Assembly (NCBI GenBank): GCA_022841525.1
Contig: JALHRI010000022.1
Location: 1-32,903, forward strand
DNA length: 32,903 bases
Direction of reading: 5' to 3'
DNA from: Alphaproteobacteria bacterium
Lineage (GTDB): Bacteria; Pseudomonadota; Alphaproteobacteria; Rickettsiales; UBA3002
Every line of letters begins with the position of its first letter. Positions within the stretch are counted from its first letter, which is position 1. Of the stretch, positions 31,249 to 32,903 are shown in pieces. The position numbers were made by a program, and so were the translations under genes. The notes beneath the pieces are model-generated. The model did not search any database. It had not been told where the DNA came from and saw only the letters and a program-made list of their open reading frames with translations.

Positions 31249-31608
31249 TTACCTACTCATTATCAAACAAGATGAGTTTGCAAGGCTTGAAACTTCATCT
31301 GCAGGGAAGCTTACGGGCCACTTGAATGCAGCTTCAATGGCTTTTATGTTTGCCTCTTTCATCCGATCTTGCGTTGCTTTCGATGATTTGTTCTCTTCGA
31401 TTATCTTATTCAGTCTCGCTTGTGTATAGGCCAGTGCCGATCCACTATCTGACATTTCGGGTGCGCCACTTTGGCGCATATTCTGCAGAATACCTGCTAA
31501 ACGTGCAATCGAACCACATTGCATTAATGCCTCTGTATTTGCAGAAGCTGTCGTGTGTGTTGAAAGTGCTGCCAGTGTCAGTGCACCAATTAAGATAAGT
31601 TTTTTCAA
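31249..31608 (-). CDS. Secreted or periplasmic protein, function unknown
   Basis: This 119-residue protein has a signal peptide: KKLILIGALTLAALSTHTTA with a likely cleavage after SAN or ASA near residue 23. The mature part has two cysteines (near the start in MQCGSIARLA and near the end in NSSCLIMSR) that may form a disulfide, and a helical middle. The start is TTG at 31606-31608 with AGGGGA six bases upstream. It resembles small secreted proteins carried as accessory genes by prophages. No lysozyme motif is present. Confidence 0.7.
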   Translation of the reverse strand: MKKLILIGALTLAALSTHTTASANTEALMQCGSIARLAGILQNMRQSGAPEMSDSGSALAYTQARLNKIIEENKSSKATQDRMKEANIKAIEAAFKWPVSFPADEVSSLANSSCLIMSR

Positions 31609-31634
31609 GTAAATCCCCTGTTGTTAGTTCTATT

Positions 31635-32003
31635 TTATTTGTTGTCGTTTGTATTTGCGACCGGCTCCAAGTATCTCCAGCCTGCCCATTTTGGTTTCTC
31701 GCTGCGCGTGCGATTACTAATAGTGGCTGGAGACAACCCATAATGCTTTGCACATTCACCACGCGACTCAAATATGCCATCGGGGGTTTGGACACGGATC
31801 TTTTGATCTTCGTTTGCTTGGTTGTAATAGCCTTCAAATTTCCTCTTAGCCCAAACTGCACTCATTGAGGCTGACTGTTTTTCCTTGGCTTCCTCGCTTA
31901 CCCTATACCCCAATCGACGACCTACTTGGCTCTGACGGCTTTGCTTTTTCTCAGTCACTTTCGGTTTCTCAACTGAGTACACACCAACAACAGTTATTTT
32001 CAT
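31635..32003 (-). CDS. NUMOD-type DNA-binding protein lacking a nuclease domain
   Basis: This 122-residue basic protein combines modules otherwise appended to homing endonucleases. Residues 28-55 (GRRLGYRVSEEAKEKQSASM then WAKRK) fit the NUMOD3-like pattern; residues 70-112 (VQTPDGIFESRGECAKHYGL, SPATISNRTR, KWAGWRYL) fit a NUMOD1-like helix-turn-helix. No GIY-YIG or HNH catalytic motif is present. It may be a remnant of a homing endonuclease or a stand-alone regulator. The ATG has AAGGAGAG three bases upstream, and CATAAATA (minus strand, 32024-32031) lies about 20 bp before the start. Confidence 0.7.
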   Translation of the reverse strand: MKITVVGVYSVEKPKVTEKKQSRQSQVGRRLGYRVSEEAKEKQSASMSAVWAKRKFEGYYNQANEDQKIRVQTPDGIFESRGECAKHYGLSPATISNRTRSEKPKWAGWRYLEPVANTNDNK

Positions 32004-32093
32004 GATCTCTCCTTGTATTTAACTATTTATGTTTAGTCAAATACCCGGCTTGCTAAAAATAGTGGTCGCACAAGTGTTTTCTCGAAACTACAG

Positions 32094-32112
32094 TACATAC
32101 ATGTTTAGCGCA
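32094..32112. promoter_or_regulatory. Operator-like element upstream of the H-NS gene
   Basis: TACATACATG followed directly by TTTAGCGCA. The same two blocks occur before the gene at 4821 with a 10-bp insertion between them. A similar TTTAGGCGCAT also lies at 32134-32144, just before the ATG. Confidence 0.45.
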
Positions 32113-32147
32113 TGGTGCACTGGACATATCAACTTTAGGCGCATACG

Positions 32148-32546
32148 ATGACTACTTCACCCAAACCCAAGGAGCAATCTGTGGAAGCTACCGATCTGAA
32201 GAAACTTACCTATGTCCAACTCAAGAAGCTTGCTGAGGATGCAACTGCACAGCTTGAAAGCAAGCGGGACGAGGAACTGAAGGTGCTTGCAGACGGGTAT
32301 GCAAAAAAGCTGGAACAAGCGGGTTTCACTATCAACGAAGGGGTAGCTGCACTTGGCCCTTACAAACCAGCTAAAACAGCGCGAAAAGCGCGTGTAGCGC
32401 GTGCGGACAAGGGTGTAGCAGCAGAGCCAAAGTACAAGGGACCGAACGGCGAGCTTTGGTCAGGCCGTGGACAAGCGCCAAAATGGATGAAGCCCTTGAT
32501 CGCAGCAGGCAAGAAAAAAGCGGACTTCCTCATCACAGAAGCCTAA
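32148..32546 (+). CDS. H-NS-like xenogeneic silencer
   Basis: This 132-residue protein ends with the H-NS DNA-binding motif: YKGPNGELWSGRGQAPKWMK (residues 96-115), where SGRGQAP enters the minor groove of AT-rich DNA. The N-terminal 65 residues form helices for oligomerisation (LKKLTYVQLKKLAEDATAQL), and a Lys/Ala-rich linker connects both (KTARKARVARADKG). The type is that of Burkholderiales H-NS family proteins. Here it sits near attR in an AT-rich prophage, so it may silence phage genes in the lysogen, affect host genes, or replace host H-NS. It has a shared operator-like site upstream and an efficient terminator about 90 bp downstream. Confidence 0.9.
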   Translation: MTTSPKPKEQSVEATDLKKLTYVQLKKLAEDATAQLESKRDEELKVLADGYAKKLEQAGFTINEGVAALGPYKPAKTARKARVARADKGVAAEPKYKGPNGELWSGRGQAPKWMKPLIAAGKKKADFLITEA

Positions 32547-32584
32547 ATAGCAGGAAAGAACACGCTAGGAGCTGTGACAGCGAA

Positions 32585-32606
32585 ACAGAGCTAACCCTAT
32601 GTGCAG
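32585..32606 (+). repeat. 22-nt element shared with the capsid leader
   Basis: It matches 18424-18445 at 18 of 22 positions (shared core AGCTxACCCTxTGTG). Both copies lie in non-coding DNA downstream of an (A/C)TAAATA string and an ACGC-AGGAG string. Confidence 0.5.
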
Positions 32607-32633
32607 CAAGTAAAATTCGCTGTCACTACTCCC

Positions 32634-32670
32634 AAACCCACTGTGACATTTTTCGTACAGTGGGTTTTTT
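32634..32670 (+). terminator. Rho-independent terminator at the right end of the prophage
   Basis: AAACCCACTGT 32634-32644 pairs with ACAGTGGGTTT 32657-32667 around a 12-base loop, with six T at 32665-32670. It isolates the replacement fumarase start from H-NS and late transcription, so the rebuilt gene needs a promoter between 32671 and about 32725. Confidence 0.9.
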
Positions 32671-32737
32671 GTTCGTCGTCGCTGTCACACCACAGTATTT
32701 GCGACAGTAAAAGTTGTTGAAAATCAAGGGCTTACAG

Positions 32738-32903
32738 ATGGTTTCGATCAAATACGCAGATTTAGTTGAGTCAATTGCAGCGTCTCTGCAGTACATCAGC
32801 TACTACCACCCGGCCGACTACATCGCCCACCTCGCCCGCGCCTACGAGCGTGAGCAAAGCGCCGCCGCCAAGGACGCCATTGCGCAGATCCTGACCAACA
32901 GCA
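32738..32903 (+). CDS. Fumarate hydratase class I, rebuilt with phage-encoded N-terminus (partial)
   Basis: Fumarase converts fumarate and water to malate in the TCA cycle. The visible N-terminal 55 residues include QYISYYHPADYIAHLARAYE and AAKDAIAQILTNS, the standard start of the class I, oxygen-sensitive iron-sulfur fumarases. The frame runs off the window. The first 16 codons (MVSIKYADLVESIAAS) are phage DNA, AT-rich and different in sequence from the severed host start (MTTSIRQNDLIESVAAA) but equivalent in protein. ATG 32738 has AAGGG seven bases upstream, also from the phage. The prophage thereby conserves a working enzyme after inserting in its gene, but places it under new leader and promoter sequence. 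Confidence 0.9.
   Translation, partial: MVSIKYADLVESIAASLQYISYYHPADYIAHLARAYEREQSAAAKDAIAQILTNS
32786..32804. other. attR core (right prophage junction)
   Basis: The second copy of CTGCAGTACATCAGCTACT lies in frame at codons 17-22 of the rebuilt fumarase. AT-rich phage DNA lies on its left, GC-rich host coding DNA on its right. Confidence 0.9.

Larger units (their letters stand above)
32574..32688. repeat. Right-arm repeats, putative integrase arm-type sites
   Basis: GTGACAGCGAA (32574-32584) is repeated in inverted form as TTCGCTGTCAC (32616-32626) and TCGCTGTCAC (32679-32688). A related GACAGCGAA occurs in the left arm (297-305), followed there by TCGCTG (314-319). Repeats at both prophage ends, 100-210 bp from the cores, fit arm-type binding sites of a lambda-like integrase. 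Confidence 0.55.

Overview
The window is a complete, apparently intact temperate podovirus-type prophage (roughly 118-32786) in a GC-rich betaproteobacterium, probably Burkholderiales. It sits inside the 5' end of a class I fumarate hydratase gene. The host assignment rests on the fumarase sequence, the GC-rich flanks and the H-NS-type protein carried by the phage; it is an inference. The phage DNA is visibly more AT-rich than the flanks. A 19-bp identity, CTGCAGTACATCAGCTACT, occurs at 100-118 and 32786-32804 and marks attL and attR.

The left end (1-144) holds the original fumarase start, now cut off after about 23 codons. At the right end the phage supplies its own start codon, ribosome-binding site and 16 codons (from 32738). 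These run in frame through the att core into the host gene, so the prophage rebuilds a full-length fumarase with a phage-encoded N-terminus. This is the most striking observation here.

Layout. 121-382: putative integrase arm region with a 22-bp inverted repeat. 383-1429: tyrosine integrase, closed by a bidirectional terminator. 1471-2525: leftward operon of five small genes, including a 29-residue membrane peptide. 2526-2912: non-coding, with two tandem GATAAATA-to-terminator cassettes. 2913-6613: rightward early genes (SF2-like helicase/ATPase, small unknowns, HNH endonuclease) separated by structured and repetitive non-coding stretches. 6614-7000: two-part non-coding region with two more cassettes. 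7001-9293: accessory island, mostly leftward, with three tandem paralogues of an unknown family. 9342-30572: rightward late module in the order terminase small and large subunits, portal, fibre-like proteins, scaffold, major capsid protein, tail adaptor and hub proteins, acetyltransferase, ejection proteins, tail fibre. 30593-31221: two membrane proteins that may be holin-like. 31249-32003: two leftward genes. 32148-32546: H-NS-like silencer. 32547-32785: terminator, arm-type repeats and the replacement fumarase start.

The P22-sized portal, capsid, adaptor and ejection proteins, and the absence of sheath, tube or tape-measure genes, point to a short-tailed virion. I recognise no CI-like repressor, no dedicated endolysin and no primase. 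The H-NS-like protein, the small unknown early genes and the GATAAATA motif (nine copies, all on the + strand, several ahead of genes or RNA cassettes) may account for control of the element, but that is inference.
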